From positions 6,390,001 through 6,454,000 of the forward strand of contig NZ_FNSO01000004.1 of the NCBI RefSeq assembly GCF_900105945.1: a stretch of 64,000 nt of DNA, written 5' to 3'. The notes under the pieces are model-generated. The model made no database searches and was not told where the DNA came from. It worked only from the letters and a program-made list of their open reading frames with translations. Shown here piece by piece: positions 8,893 to 15,862 of the stretch (its first letter is position 1; each line of letters starts with the position of its first letter). This DNA is from Amycolatopsis tolypomycina (GTDB taxonomy: Bacteria > Actinomycetota > Actinomycetes > Mycobacteriales > Pseudonocardiaceae). A program made the position numbers and the translations under genes.

Positions 8893-8952
8893 CCGCCGGG
8901 CAGTCGTCGCCCGTCCCTTGCGGACAGCCGGGCTTTCCGATTCACTCCGACC

Positions 8953-9486
8953 GTGAAACAGCGCGACGAGATCGTCATGTCCGCGGCCGAGATCAGCGCG
9001 TTCCTCGACGAGCAGCGCGTCGCGACCCTCGCCACCGTCGGCCCGTCGGGCCAGCCGCACCTGGTCGCGATGTGGTACGCGGTGCTCGACGGTGTGCTGT
9101 GGTTCGAAACCAAGGCCAAGTCGCAGAAGGCCGCGAACCTGCGGCGCGACGGCCGCGTCACCGTGCTGGTCGAAACCGGCGACACCTACGACGCGCTGCG
9201 CGGGGTCGCCCTCGAAGGCCGCGCCACGATCGTCGACGACCCGGATGCGCTGTGGGCCGTCGGCGTCAACGTCTGGGAGCGGTACACCGGCCCGTACACC
9301 GAAGAGGTCCGGCCGATGGTCGAGTTCATGCTCACCAAGCGGGTCGCCGTCCGCCTCGACGTCGAGCGGACGCGGTCGTGGGACCACCGCAAGCTGGGCC
9401 TGCCCGCCATGCCGCTCGGCGGCACCACCGCCCCGGCGGCCGATGTTTCGCCGTCACGCGACCGGGGTATCACCGATCCGGAGTGA
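8953..9486 (+). CDS. Pyridoxamine 5'-phosphate oxidase-like / F420-binding split-barrel protein
   Basis: The 177-residue protein has the split-barrel flavin or F420 binding pattern LDEQRVATLATVGPSGQPHL, then MWYAVLDGVLWFETKAKSQK and a central VTVLVETGD segment. Actinobacterial proteins of this type reduce or bind small substrates with F420 or FMN. Calling it an oxidase of pyridoxamine phosphate would be too specific. The start shown is GTG 8953; an in-frame ATG at 8977 would remove eight residues and is equally possible. The C-terminal 25 residues are Pro/Ala-rich and probably disordered. Confidence 0.75.
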   Translation: MKQRDEIVMSAAEISAFLDEQRVATLATVGPSGQPHLVAMWYAVLDGVLWFETKAKSQKAANLRRDGRVTVLVETGDTYDALRGVALEGRATIVDDPDALWAVGVNVWERYTGPYTEEVRPMVEFMLTKRVAVRLDVERTRSWDHRKLGLPAMPLGGTTAPAADVSPSRDRGITDPE

Positions 9487-9534
9487 GCTGTCCGGCGACG
9501 GAAAAGGGATCCCACATGCAGACCAGGGGCGATC

Positions 9535-9903
9535 GTGACCGCTGACGGCAACCGCGTCCGGCCCCAGGACCTCCTGCGCGTGACGGCCCACCACACCGAC
9601 GGCGCGGTCGTGCTGGCGGTGGCGGGCGAGGTCGACCTGCTCAGCGCCCCGGCGCTCGGCAGCGAGGTCACCGCGGCTCTCGCGGACGCGCCGGATCTGC
9701 TGGTGATCGACCTGTCCGAAGTGTCCTTCCTGGCCTCGATCGGCATCACGGTGCTGCTCGAGGCCCGCCGCGAAGCCGGCGCCGGCACGCGGATCCGGGT
9801 CGTCGCCCCGGAAGCCGGCGTGGTCCACCGCACCCTCCGGCTGACCGGCCTGCTCGAAGCCCTCGCCGTGACCACCACCCGGGACGAGGCACTCACCGGC
9901 TGA
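9535..9903 (+). CDS. STAS-domain anti-sigma factor antagonist
   Basis: This 122-residue, single-domain STAS protein has the pattern VVLAVAGEVDLLSAPAL and LVIDLSEVSFLASIGITVLL. The position of the phosphorylatable serine is occupied by Ser68 in LASIG, although the usual Asp-Ser-Ser is replaced by Ala-Ser-Ile. It would bind an anti-sigma kinase and release a sigma factor when dephosphorylated. A second STAS gene (12620-12964) sits after an RsbP-type phosphatase 1.5 kb away, so both may feed one stress pathway. The start is GTG 9535. Confidence 0.85.
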   Translation: MTADGNRVRPQDLLRVTAHHTDGAVVLAVAGEVDLLSAPALGSEVTAALADAPDLLVIDLSEVSFLASIGITVLLEARREAGAGTRIRVVAPEAGVVHRTLRLTGLLEALAVTTTRDEALTG

Positions 9904-9933
9904 GCCGCGGCTCCGGCCTGCCCAACGGCTTCG

Positions 9934-10124
9934 CCCAGCGGCCACGCCGGTGGTTCCGCACGAGCCGGTTGAAGGCGCCCTGAACCGCCTGCCCAGCGGC
10001 GACGCCGGTGGTTCCGCACGTGCCGGTCGAAGGCGCCCTGAACCGCCTGCCCAGCGGCCACGCCGGTGGTTCCGCACGTGCCGGTCGAAGGCGGCCCGGA
10101 CCGCCCGCCCGGCGGCGACCCTGA
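9934..10124. repeat. 58-bp tandem repeat between convergent genes
   Basis: Three near-identical units begin with CCCAGCGG at 9934, 9992 and 10050, with a decayed fourth at 10108. Each carries ACGCCGGTGGTTCCGCACG and CCGGTCGAAGGCG. The period is 58 bp, so it is not a codon-phased repeat. It fills the gap between the STAS gene and the convergent secreted-protein gene and has no coding signal of its own. Confidence 0.9.
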
Positions 10125-10127
10125 CCC

Positions 10128-10493
10128 TCAGCCGTGGCTGGCGGCGAATCCGACCGCCACCCAGCCGTCGCCCTGGCGGCGCAGCTCGAAACCGTAGGCC
10201 ACCGCGCCCGGATCGTTGCCGTGCAGGGCCTTCACGCTCTCCCACGTGTAGTCGCCCGGCTCGTCCGGGCGGTACGGCGCCGTCCAGTACTGCGGGGTCG
10301 TCGAGGCGCCGCAGCTGCGGTGGCCCCAGAACCGGACCGAGCGCGTGCTGTCGGTGAACACCGTGCGGGCCGTGTCGTCGATCGTCCACCAGTCGCGGCA
10401 GTCACCGCTGCCCGCCTGCGCGGGCGTGGCGACCAGCACCCCGCCCAGTACCGGAACCGCGACCGCGGCCGCACGAAGACGCCAAGAGCTCAT
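10128..10493 (-). CDS. Small secreted protein of unknown function
   Basis: The 121-residue protein has a clear Sec signal peptide (SSWRLRAAAVAVPVLGGVLV, cleavage near ATPAQA-GSG). The short mature domain contains two cysteines (GDCRDWW and HRSCGA) that may form a disulfide, and it is rich in Trp and Tyr. I do not recognise the family. The ATG at 10493 is chosen because GGGGG lies just upstream and the signal peptide starts there; an in-frame ATG ten codons upstream is less likely. It is convergent with the STAS gene and divergent from rsbQ. Confidence 0.7.
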   Translation of the reverse strand: MSSWRLRAAAVAVPVLGGVLVATPAQAGSGDCRDWWTIDDTARTVFTDSTRSVRFWGHRSCGASTTPQYWTAPYRPDEPGDYTWESVKALHGNDPGAVAYGFELRRQGDGWVAVGFAASHG

Positions 10494-10593
10494 CGAACCC
10501 CCCATGTCGATCTTGCCTGCCACCAGAGTACCCGAAATGTCCGGTCCGCTCGCTCAGCCCGCCGTCCCGCCCACCCGGTGGCAGGATGTGCCG

Positions 10594-11394
10594 GTGAGCA
10601 TGCGCAGCAGGAACAACGTGACCGTCACCGGCCGGGAAGACGGGTCCACCCTGCTGCTCGCGCACGGCTTCGGCTGTGACCAGAACCTGTGGCGGCTCGT
10701 CGTCCCGGAACTCGCGCGGCGGTACCGGGTGGTGCTGTTCGACCACACCGGCGCCGGCCGCTCGGACCTATCCGCCTGGACCCCCGAGCGCTACGGCAGC
10801 CTCGACGGTTACGCCGACGACGTCCTGGCGATCTGCCACGAGCTTGACCTGCGGGACGTCGTGCTGGTGGGCCACTCGGTCAGCGCGATGATCGCGGTGC
10901 TGGCAGCCAACCGGGAACCGGACCGGTTCGCGAAGCTGGTGCTGCTCACGCCGTCGCCGTGCTACCTCGACGACGGCGGCTACCGCGGCGGGTTCAGCCG
11001 GGCCGACATCGACGAGCTGCTCGACTCGCTCGAGTCCAACTACCTGGGCTGGTCGGCGACGATGGCGCCGGTCATCATGGGCAACCCCGAGCGCCCGGAG
11101 CTGGGCGCGGAGCTGACGAACAGCTTCTGCCGCACCGATCCCGCGATCGCGCGCGTCTTCGCCAGGGTGACGTTCCTCTCCGACAACCGGGCCGACCTGG
11201 CCAAGGTCTCCGTGCCGACGCTGATCCTCGAGTGCGCGAACGACGCCATCGCGCCGCCCGAGGTCGGGCGGTTCACCCACGAGCAGATCGACGGCAGCAC
11301 GCTGGTGACGCTGCCCGCGACCGGGCACTGCCCGCAGCTGAGCGCGCCGGAGGCGACGGCCACCGCGATCACGGCGTTCGTGAGCGGGCCGTGA
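10594..11394 (+). CDS. rsbQ: RsbQ-like alpha/beta hydrolase, stress-signalling partner of RsbP
   Basis: The 266-residue protein matches Bacillus RsbQ along its length by motif: HGFGCDQNLWR, LFDHTGAGRSDLSAW, GHSVSAM, SPCYLDD, YLGWSATMAPVI, ECANDAIAPPEVG and GHCPQLS. The catalytic triad is Ser95, Asp217 and His245, almost the numbering of RsbQ. In Bacillus, RsbQ is needed by the PAS-containing phosphatase RsbP in energy-stress activation of sigma-B. Here the next gene is exactly such a phosphatase, and its start codon overlaps this stop. GTG 10594 is chosen because AGGA lies 7 bp upstream. Confidence 0.92.
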   Translation: MSMRSRNNVTVTGREDGSTLLLAHGFGCDQNLWRLVVPELARRYRVVLFDHTGAGRSDLSAWTPERYGSLDGYADDVLAICHELDLRDVVLVGHSVSAMIAVLAANREPDRFAKLVLLTPSPCYLDDGGYRGGFSRADIDELLDSLESNYLGWSATMAPVIMGNPERPELGAELTNSFCRTDPAIARVFARVTFLSDNRADLAKVSVPTLILECANDAIAPPEVGRFTHEQIDGSTLVTLPATGHCPQLSAPEATATAITAFVSGP

Positions 11395-12623
11395 TGTGCG
11401 AGGACCACCCCGGCGCGGGTGGTCGGGAAAGTGCCGCCCCCGAATTCTCGGCCTTGCTGGAGGACAGCGCGGAAGACCTCTACGAGCACGCACCCTGCGG
11501 GTACCTCTCGACGCTGCTGGACGGCACGATCGCGAAGATCAACGCCACCCTCCTCGGCTGGCTCGGCTACGCCCGCGACGACGTCGTCGGCCTGCTGCGG
11601 TTCGCCGACCTGCTCACCGTCGGCGGCCGGATCTACCACGAGACGCACTTCGCGCCGCTCCTGCGCATGCAGGGCGAGCTGGGCGGCGTCGCCTTCGAGC
11701 TGAAGACCGCGGACGGCCGCCGGCTGCCGGTGCTGGTCACCTCGACGGTCAAGACCGGCACCGACGGCCAGGCGCAGCTGATCCGCACGACGATCTTCGA
11801 CGCCCGCGACCGGCGGGCCTACGAGCAGGAACTGCTGCGGGCGCGCGAAGAAGCCGAGCGCGAACGCGACCGGGTGCAGCGGCTCGCGCGGACCCTGCAG
11901 CAGACGCTGCTGCCGCCCGCACTGGCCGAGGTGCCCGGCGTCGAGGTCGCGGCCTACTACCACCCGGCGTCGGCCGACGAGGTCGGCGGCGACTTCTACG
12001 ACCTGTTCCCGCTCACCGGTGATTCGTGGGGCTTCTTCCTCGGCGACGTCTCGGGGAAAGGCGCCGCCGCGGCCGTGGTCACGTCGCTGGCGCGCTACAC
12101 CCTGCGCGCCGCCGCGGTGCACGACCCGGACCCGGCCACCGTGCTGGCCCGCCTGAACACCGTGCTGCACCACGAGTACCGCGGCGACGACCCGCGCTAC
12201 TGCACGGTCGTCCAGGGCCGCATCCGGCCGGACGGCGACGGCGCGGCGGTCACCCTGGCCACCGGCGGCCACCCGCCGGCACTGCTGGTCCGCGCGGACG
12301 GCATGACCGAATTCCTGCCCGTACCGGGCGGCCAGCTGGTGGGCGCGCTGCCACGCGCGCGCTTCGCCGCCGCGGACGTCGTGCTGCACCCGGGCGACAC
12401 GTTGCTGCTGTACACCGACGGGCTGACCGAAGCCCGCACGCAGGGCCGCGTCCGCTACAGCGAAGAGCAGCTGCGCGACTACCTGGCCGGCCTGGCCCCG
12501 ACGACGGCCCCCGCGGTGATCACGGCGGTGACCGGCCTGCTCGCCGGCTTCGGCGACGGCGTCGAGGACGACACGGCGCTGCTGGCGTTGAGCATCCCAC
12601 TTCCCGGAGGCGATCGACCGTGA
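11394..12623 (+). CDS. rsbP: RsbP-like PAS-SpoIIE (PP2C) serine phosphatase
   Basis: The 409-residue cytosolic protein has an N-terminal PAS domain (about residues 20-135, from DLYEHAPCGYLS). A coiled-coil linker follows (YEQELLRAREEAERERDRVQ) and ends in the LQQTLLPP motif. The C-terminal SpoIIE phosphatase domain has GGDFYD, GDVSGKG and the late DDTALLAL metal-binding Asp pair. RsbP-type enzymes dephosphorylate STAS antagonists; the substrate here is probably the STAS protein encoded immediately downstream with a GTGA overlap. RsbQ upstream would supply or process the PAS-sensed signal. The ATG at 11394 shares a base with the rsbQ stop. Confidence 0.92.
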   Translation: MCEDHPGAGGRESAAPEFSALLEDSAEDLYEHAPCGYLSTLLDGTIAKINATLLGWLGYARDDVVGLLRFADLLTVGGRIYHETHFAPLLRMQGELGGVAFELKTADGRRLPVLVTSTVKTGTDGQAQLIRTTIFDARDRRAYEQELLRAREEAERERDRVQRLARTLQQTLLPPALAEVPGVEVAAYYHPASADEVGGDFYDLFPLTGDSWGFFLGDVSGKGAAAAVVTSLARYTLRAAAVHDPDPATVLARLNTVLHHEYRGDDPRYCTVVQGRIRPDGDGAAVTLATGGHPPALLVRADGMTEFLPVPGGQLVGALPRARFAAADVVLHPGDTLLLYTDGLTEARTQGRVRYSEEQLRDYLAGLAPTTAPAVITAVTGLLAGFGDGVEDDTALLALSIPLPGGDRP

Positions 12624-12964
12624 CCGGCACCCCGTTCTCCGTCACCACGCGCACCACCGGGGCCGGCTCGGTCGTGACCGTCGCAGGCGAGCTCGACGTG
12701 GCGACCGCACCGCGGCTGCGCGCCGGCGTCGAAGGGCTCACCCTGGGGGCCGGGCAGGTGCTGGTGCTCGACCTGGGCGGGGTGACGTTCTGCGACTCCA
12801 GCGGCATTTCCGCGCTGATCGCGGCGCACAACGTCGCCGAGGCGGCCGGGGCGGGGGTCGCGCTGGCGGCCGTTCCCGACCGGCTGGGCCGGACCTTCGG
12901 GCTCATCGGCCTCGGCGACTTCTTCCCGACCTACCCGAACGCCGAAGACGCCCTCAGGGACTGA
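12620..12964 (+). CDS. STAS-domain anti-sigma factor antagonist (RsbV-like)
   Basis: This 114-residue STAS protein keeps the canonical phosphorylation loop (LVLDLGGVTFCDSSGISALI, Ser60 after Asp59). It is translationally coupled to the RsbP-like phosphatase and is its obvious substrate. When dephosphorylated it would capture an anti-sigma kinase not encoded here. The stop overlaps the end of the convergent LysR gene by 11 bp. Compared with the STAS protein at 9535-9903 it has the intact Asp-Ser-Ser motif, so the two may differ in regulation. Confidence 0.9.
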   Translation: MTGTPFSVTTRTTGAGSVVTVAGELDVATAPRLRAGVEGLTLGAGQVLVLDLGGVTFCDSSGISALIAAHNVAEAAGAGVALAAVPDRLGRTFGLIGLGDFFPTYPNAEDALRD

Positions 12965-13868
12965 CGGTCCTCGACGTGGCCGGGGCGCCCAGCTCGGCCA
13001 GCACGGCCCGGATCGCCGGGCTCGCCTCCGCGCTCCGCCGCCACACGGCCTGGACCTCCCGCTCCGGCGGCCGGCGCAGCTCCCGCGCCACCAGGCTCTC
13101 CCCCAGCGGCGGCCGCGCCAGCCGCGGGATCAGCGCGACCACCTGGCCGGAGGCGACCAGCGACAGCTGCGTCGCGAAGTCGTCGACCAGGTGGCGGACG
13201 TCGGGCTGTTCCTGCACGAACAGCCGCCGGAACCACTGGTGGCACACGGTTCCCGGCGGGCTGGTCACCCACGCGTGCCCGGCCAGCGCGGCCTCGTCGA
13301 GCGGTGCGTCGAGCCCGGCCAGCGGGTGCGTGCGCGCCACCACCACGTCGCCGACGTCGGTGTGCAGCCACCGCTGCGTCAACGCGGGCGGCACCGGGGC
13401 GGGCAGCAGCCCGTCGGCGTCGTGGACGAGGGCGAGGTCGGCCGTTCCCGCGCCGACGCTGTGCAGCGCCTCGGCCGGGTCCTGCTCGGTGAGCTGCACA
13501 CGCAGCCGCGGGCACCGCGAAGCCAGCCGCGGCATGACCGGCGCGAGCAGGCCGCGGATGGCCGTCGAGAACGCCACCACCCGCAGCGTGCCGCGCGGCG
13601 CGCCCTCCGCCACCGACTGGGCCGCTTCGGCGCAGCGCTCCAGCGCCTGGAACACCTCGGGCGCCGCGTCGGCGATGGCCTGCCCGGCCGGGGTCAGCAC
13701 CACCCCGCGGCCCGCCGGCGCGAGCACCGGCACCCCGACCTGCCGTTCGAGCCGCTTGATCTGCTGCGACACGGCGGACGCGGTGAACCCGAGCTCCTCG
13801 GCGGCCCGCGCCAGCGTGCCGAGCGCCGCCACCGCCCGCAACGCCCGCAGCGCCCCGACCTCGATCAT
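12954..13868 (-). CDS. LysR-family transcriptional regulator
   Basis: The 304-residue protein has an N-terminal winged helix-turn-helix (LRAVAALGTLARAAEELGFT, ASAVSQQIKRLE). The LysR effector-binding fold follows, with FSTAIRGLLAPVMPRL as the first strand-helix unit. It is divergent from the dapA-like gene with a 73-bp gap, the classic LysR arrangement in which the regulator controls its neighbour and itself. The effector is unknown. Its 3' end overlaps the STAS gene by 11 bp. Confidence 0.9.
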   Translation of the reverse strand: MIEVGALRALRAVAALGTLARAAEELGFTASAVSQQIKRLERQVGVPVLAPAGRGVVLTPAGQAIADAAPEVFQALERCAEAAQSVAEGAPRGTLRVVAFSTAIRGLLAPVMPRLASRCPRLRVQLTEQDPAEALHSVGAGTADLALVHDADGLLPAPVPPALTQRWLHTDVGDVVVARTHPLAGLDAPLDEAALAGHAWVTSPPGTVCHQWFRRLFVQEQPDVRHLVDDFATQLSLVASGQVVALIPRLARPPLGESLVARELRRPPEREVQAVWRRSAEASPAIRAVLAELGAPATSRTVSP

Positions 13869-13941
13869 GAAGCCAGGCTACGCAATATCGGCAAAAAAGC
13901 GTCGCTGGACCACACCAGTCGGCCCCGGCATGGTCGAGGGC

Positions 13942-14802
13942 ATGACCGAATTCGGCGTCAACCTCGTCGCGATGGTGACCCCCATGCAGCCCGGCGGCGG
14001 GCTCTGCGCATCCGGCCGCACCCGGCTCGTCGACCACCTCCTGGCCACCGGGTGCGACGGCCTCGTCGTCGGCGGGACCACCGGCGAGTCACCCACGCTC
14101 TCCGACGCCGAGTCCGCCGGCCTCGTCCGGGCCGTGGCGGACCAGGTGGGGAACCGGGCGCGCGTGATCGCCGGTGTCGGCACGTACGACACGGCCGCGA
14201 GCATCCGCCGCGCCCGCGAAGCCGAGGCGGCGGGCGCCGACGCGCTGCTGCTCGTGTGCCCCTACTACTCGCGCCCGACGCAGGCGGGTGTGCTCGCCCA
14301 CTGCCTCGCCGTGGCGGACGCGACCGAGCTGCCGGTGATGCTCTACGACGTCCCGGCGCGCACCGGGGTCGCGATGGCACCGTCCACTTTGGCCGAACTG
14401 GCGGCGCACCCGCGGATCCGCGCGGTCAAGGACGCGAAGGGCGACCTGTTCGAGGCGATGACGGTCATGTCCCGGACGTCACTGGCGTACTACTGCGGCA
14501 TCGACGAGCTCAACCTGCCGTACCTGGCGTGCGGCGCGACGGGCCTGGTCAGCGTCGTGGCCAACGTGGCGGCCGACCGCACGGCCGACCTGATCCGCAC
14601 GGTCCGCGACGGCGACCTGGTCAAGGCGAGGGCCATCCAGGACGCCCTCGGCCCGCTGACGGACCGCATCATGCGCGCCGGGCCGGGCGCGGTGCACGCC
14701 AAGGCCGCGCTGGCCGAGCTCGGGGTCATTCCGCACGCGAGCGTGCGCCTTCCGCTGGTGGAAGCCGGTACACCGACACGTGCGACCGCGACTCCGCCGT
14801 GA
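13942..14802 (+). CDS. dapA: DapA-family 4-hydroxy-tetrahydrodipicolinate synthase or related aldolase
   Basis: The TIM-barrel class I aldolase is 286 residues from ATG 13942. It has GGTTGES (Thr46/Thr47), the proton-relay Tyr135 in LYDVPARTG, and the Schiff-base Lys163 in AVKDAKGD. The last matches actinobacterial DapA more than the sialate or keto-sugar aldolases. It would condense pyruvate with aspartate semialdehyde in lysine/DAP synthesis. A dedicated divergent LysR regulator suggests a conditional paralog rather than the housekeeping copy, which is an inference. An in-frame ATG at 13930 is an alternative; neither start has a well-spaced ribosome binding site. Confidence 0.82.
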   Translation: MTEFGVNLVAMVTPMQPGGGLCASGRTRLVDHLLATGCDGLVVGGTTGESPTLSDAESAGLVRAVADQVGNRARVIAGVGTYDTAASIRRAREAEAAGADALLLVCPYYSRPTQAGVLAHCLAVADATELPVMLYDVPARTGVAMAPSTLAELAAHPRIRAVKDAKGDLFEAMTVMSRTSLAYYCGIDELNLPYLACGATGLVSVVANVAADRTADLIRTVRDGDLVKARAIQDALGPLTDRIMRAGPGAVHAKAALAELGVIPHASVRLPLVEAGTPTRATATPP

Positions 14803-15493
14803 ACTCCCCGCCCGTCCAGTCCGCGTGCCGGGACTCCGGCTCGAACCCGGCCAGCCGGCCCATCAGGTCGAGCTCGGCCGGCCAGACGTAGCGCTGCGGG
14901 CAGCGGCTCAGCCGCGCCTCCCGCCCCGAACCGAACGTGAAGTGGTGGGACACCAGGTGCTGGCGCACGGTGTCGTAGGTGTCCACCCCGAGAGCCCCAT
15001 CGCCGGTGCCGAACACCAGCGCGTCCTGTCCCGGCGGGAGCCGCCGCAGCTCGGGGACGCCCAGCTCGATCACGAACCGGCCGCCTGGCTCCAGGTGGCG
15101 GGCGGCGTTGCGGAAGCACTCCACCTGCTCGTCCTGGGTGAGCAGGTTCCCGATCGTGTTGTAGACCAGGTAGACCAGCGAAAACCGGCCCTCGACCCGG
15201 GTGGTCGCCATGTCGCCGGCGACCACCGGGATCGCCGCCTTCGCCCGCAGCCGGTCGAGCATCGGCTCGGACAGCTCGATGCCGGTCACGGGCACCCCGC
15301 GCTCGGCGAGCGGGATCGCCACCCGGCCGGTGCCGATCGCGAACTCCAGGGCCCGGCCACCCCCGGCCAGCTCGGCCAGCCGCGTCACCATCGGCGCCAC
15401 CACTTCCGGCGCGAACACGCCCGCACCGGGGGTGTCGTAGCGTTCGGCGGCCTCGGCGTCCCAAATTTCGTCCTGTCGCACGCCCTCCACCAT
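14726..15493 (-). CDS. Class I SAM-dependent methyltransferase
   Basis: The 255-residue Rossmann methyltransferase has the SAM motif ALEFAIGTGRVAIPLAERG, acidic motif II (GIELSEPMLDRL) and motif IV (FSLVYLVYNTIGNLL). It resembles methyltransferase domain 25 proteins of unknown substrate. Its 3' end overlaps the convergent dapA-like gene by 77 bp, so both reading frames are used on opposite strands there. Divergent transcription of the small gene before glmS leaves an 82-bp intergenic space with a strong dyad. Confidence 0.85.
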   Translation of the reverse strand: MVEGVRQDEIWDAEAAERYDTPGAGVFAPEVVAPMVTRLAELAGGGRALEFAIGTGRVAIPLAERGVPVTGIELSEPMLDRLRAKAAIPVVAGDMATTRVEGRFSLVYLVYNTIGNLLTQDEQVECFRNAARHLEPGGRFVIELGVPELRRLPPGQDALVFGTGDGALGVDTYDTVRQHLVSHHFTFGSGREARLSRCPQRYVWPAELDLMGRLAGFEPESRHADWTGGEFTAESRSHVSVYRLPPAEGARSRAE

Positions 15494-15527
15494 CGTAGGC
15501 CACCCCTAACCTTGTCCAACCCTTAAA

Positions 15528-15547
15528 CTTGCCCGATTTCGGGCAAG
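15528..15547. promoter_or_regulatory. Perfect inverted repeat between the methyltransferase and glmS-linked genes
   Basis: CTTGCCCGA and TCGGGCAAG form 9-bp perfect arms around a 2-bp centre in the 82-bp divergent space. The tight symmetry and position fit a dimeric repressor site; a short hairpin in the leader of the small upstream gene is the alternative. Confidence 0.45.
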
Positions 15548-15575
15548 AATTTGGGCCTCGGACACCCCGCAGGGC

Positions 15576-15848
15576 ATGATGGCTCGCGTGGAGGACACCG
15601 ACATCGTCGAGCGCGTGGCCGCGTCCACCGGGCTGCCGCCCGGGGTCGCCGCCCGGGTCGTCGACGACGTCCTGGCCTTCTACCGGACTCCCACCGAGGA
15701 CTACGTGCGCCGCCGGCACGCCGAGCTGCAGGCACAGGGCCGGAAGAACCCCGAAATCTTCCCCCTGATCGCCGCCGAGCTCCGCGGGCGGCTGGTGGCC
15801 GCGCCCGTCCTCTCCGAGCGGCAGCTGCGCCGCCTCGTCTACGGCTAG
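15576..15848 (+). CDS. Small conserved-looking protein upstream of glmS
   Basis: The 90-residue charged protein has the pattern DIVERVAASTGLPPGVAARV followed by VDDVLAFYRTPTEDYVRRRH, and appears all helical. The first half looks like a short helix-turn-helix-type fold that could bind a protein or nucleic acid, but I do not recognise a named family. It ends 14 bp before glmS, and the glmS ribosome binding site lies in that gap, so the two are probably co-transcribed. The start could also be the second ATG at 15579. Confidence 0.65.
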   Translation: MMARVEDTDIVERVAASTGLPPGVAARVVDDVLAFYRTPTEDYVRRRHAELQAQGRKNPEIFPLIAAELRGRLVAAPVLSERQLRRLVYG

Positions 15849-15862
15849 GAAGAGGTCTCCCC

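Noticed and set aside
9934..10124. CRISPR or coding repeat
   Set aside because: The whole 58-bp unit is conserved with no spacers, and 58 is not a multiple of three, so neither CRISPR nor a repeat protein fits.
15849..15862. glmS ribozyme or riboswitch
   Set aside because: Only 14 bp separate the upstream small gene from glmS, and they contain just the ribosome binding site; glmS ribozymes are also a Firmicutes feature.
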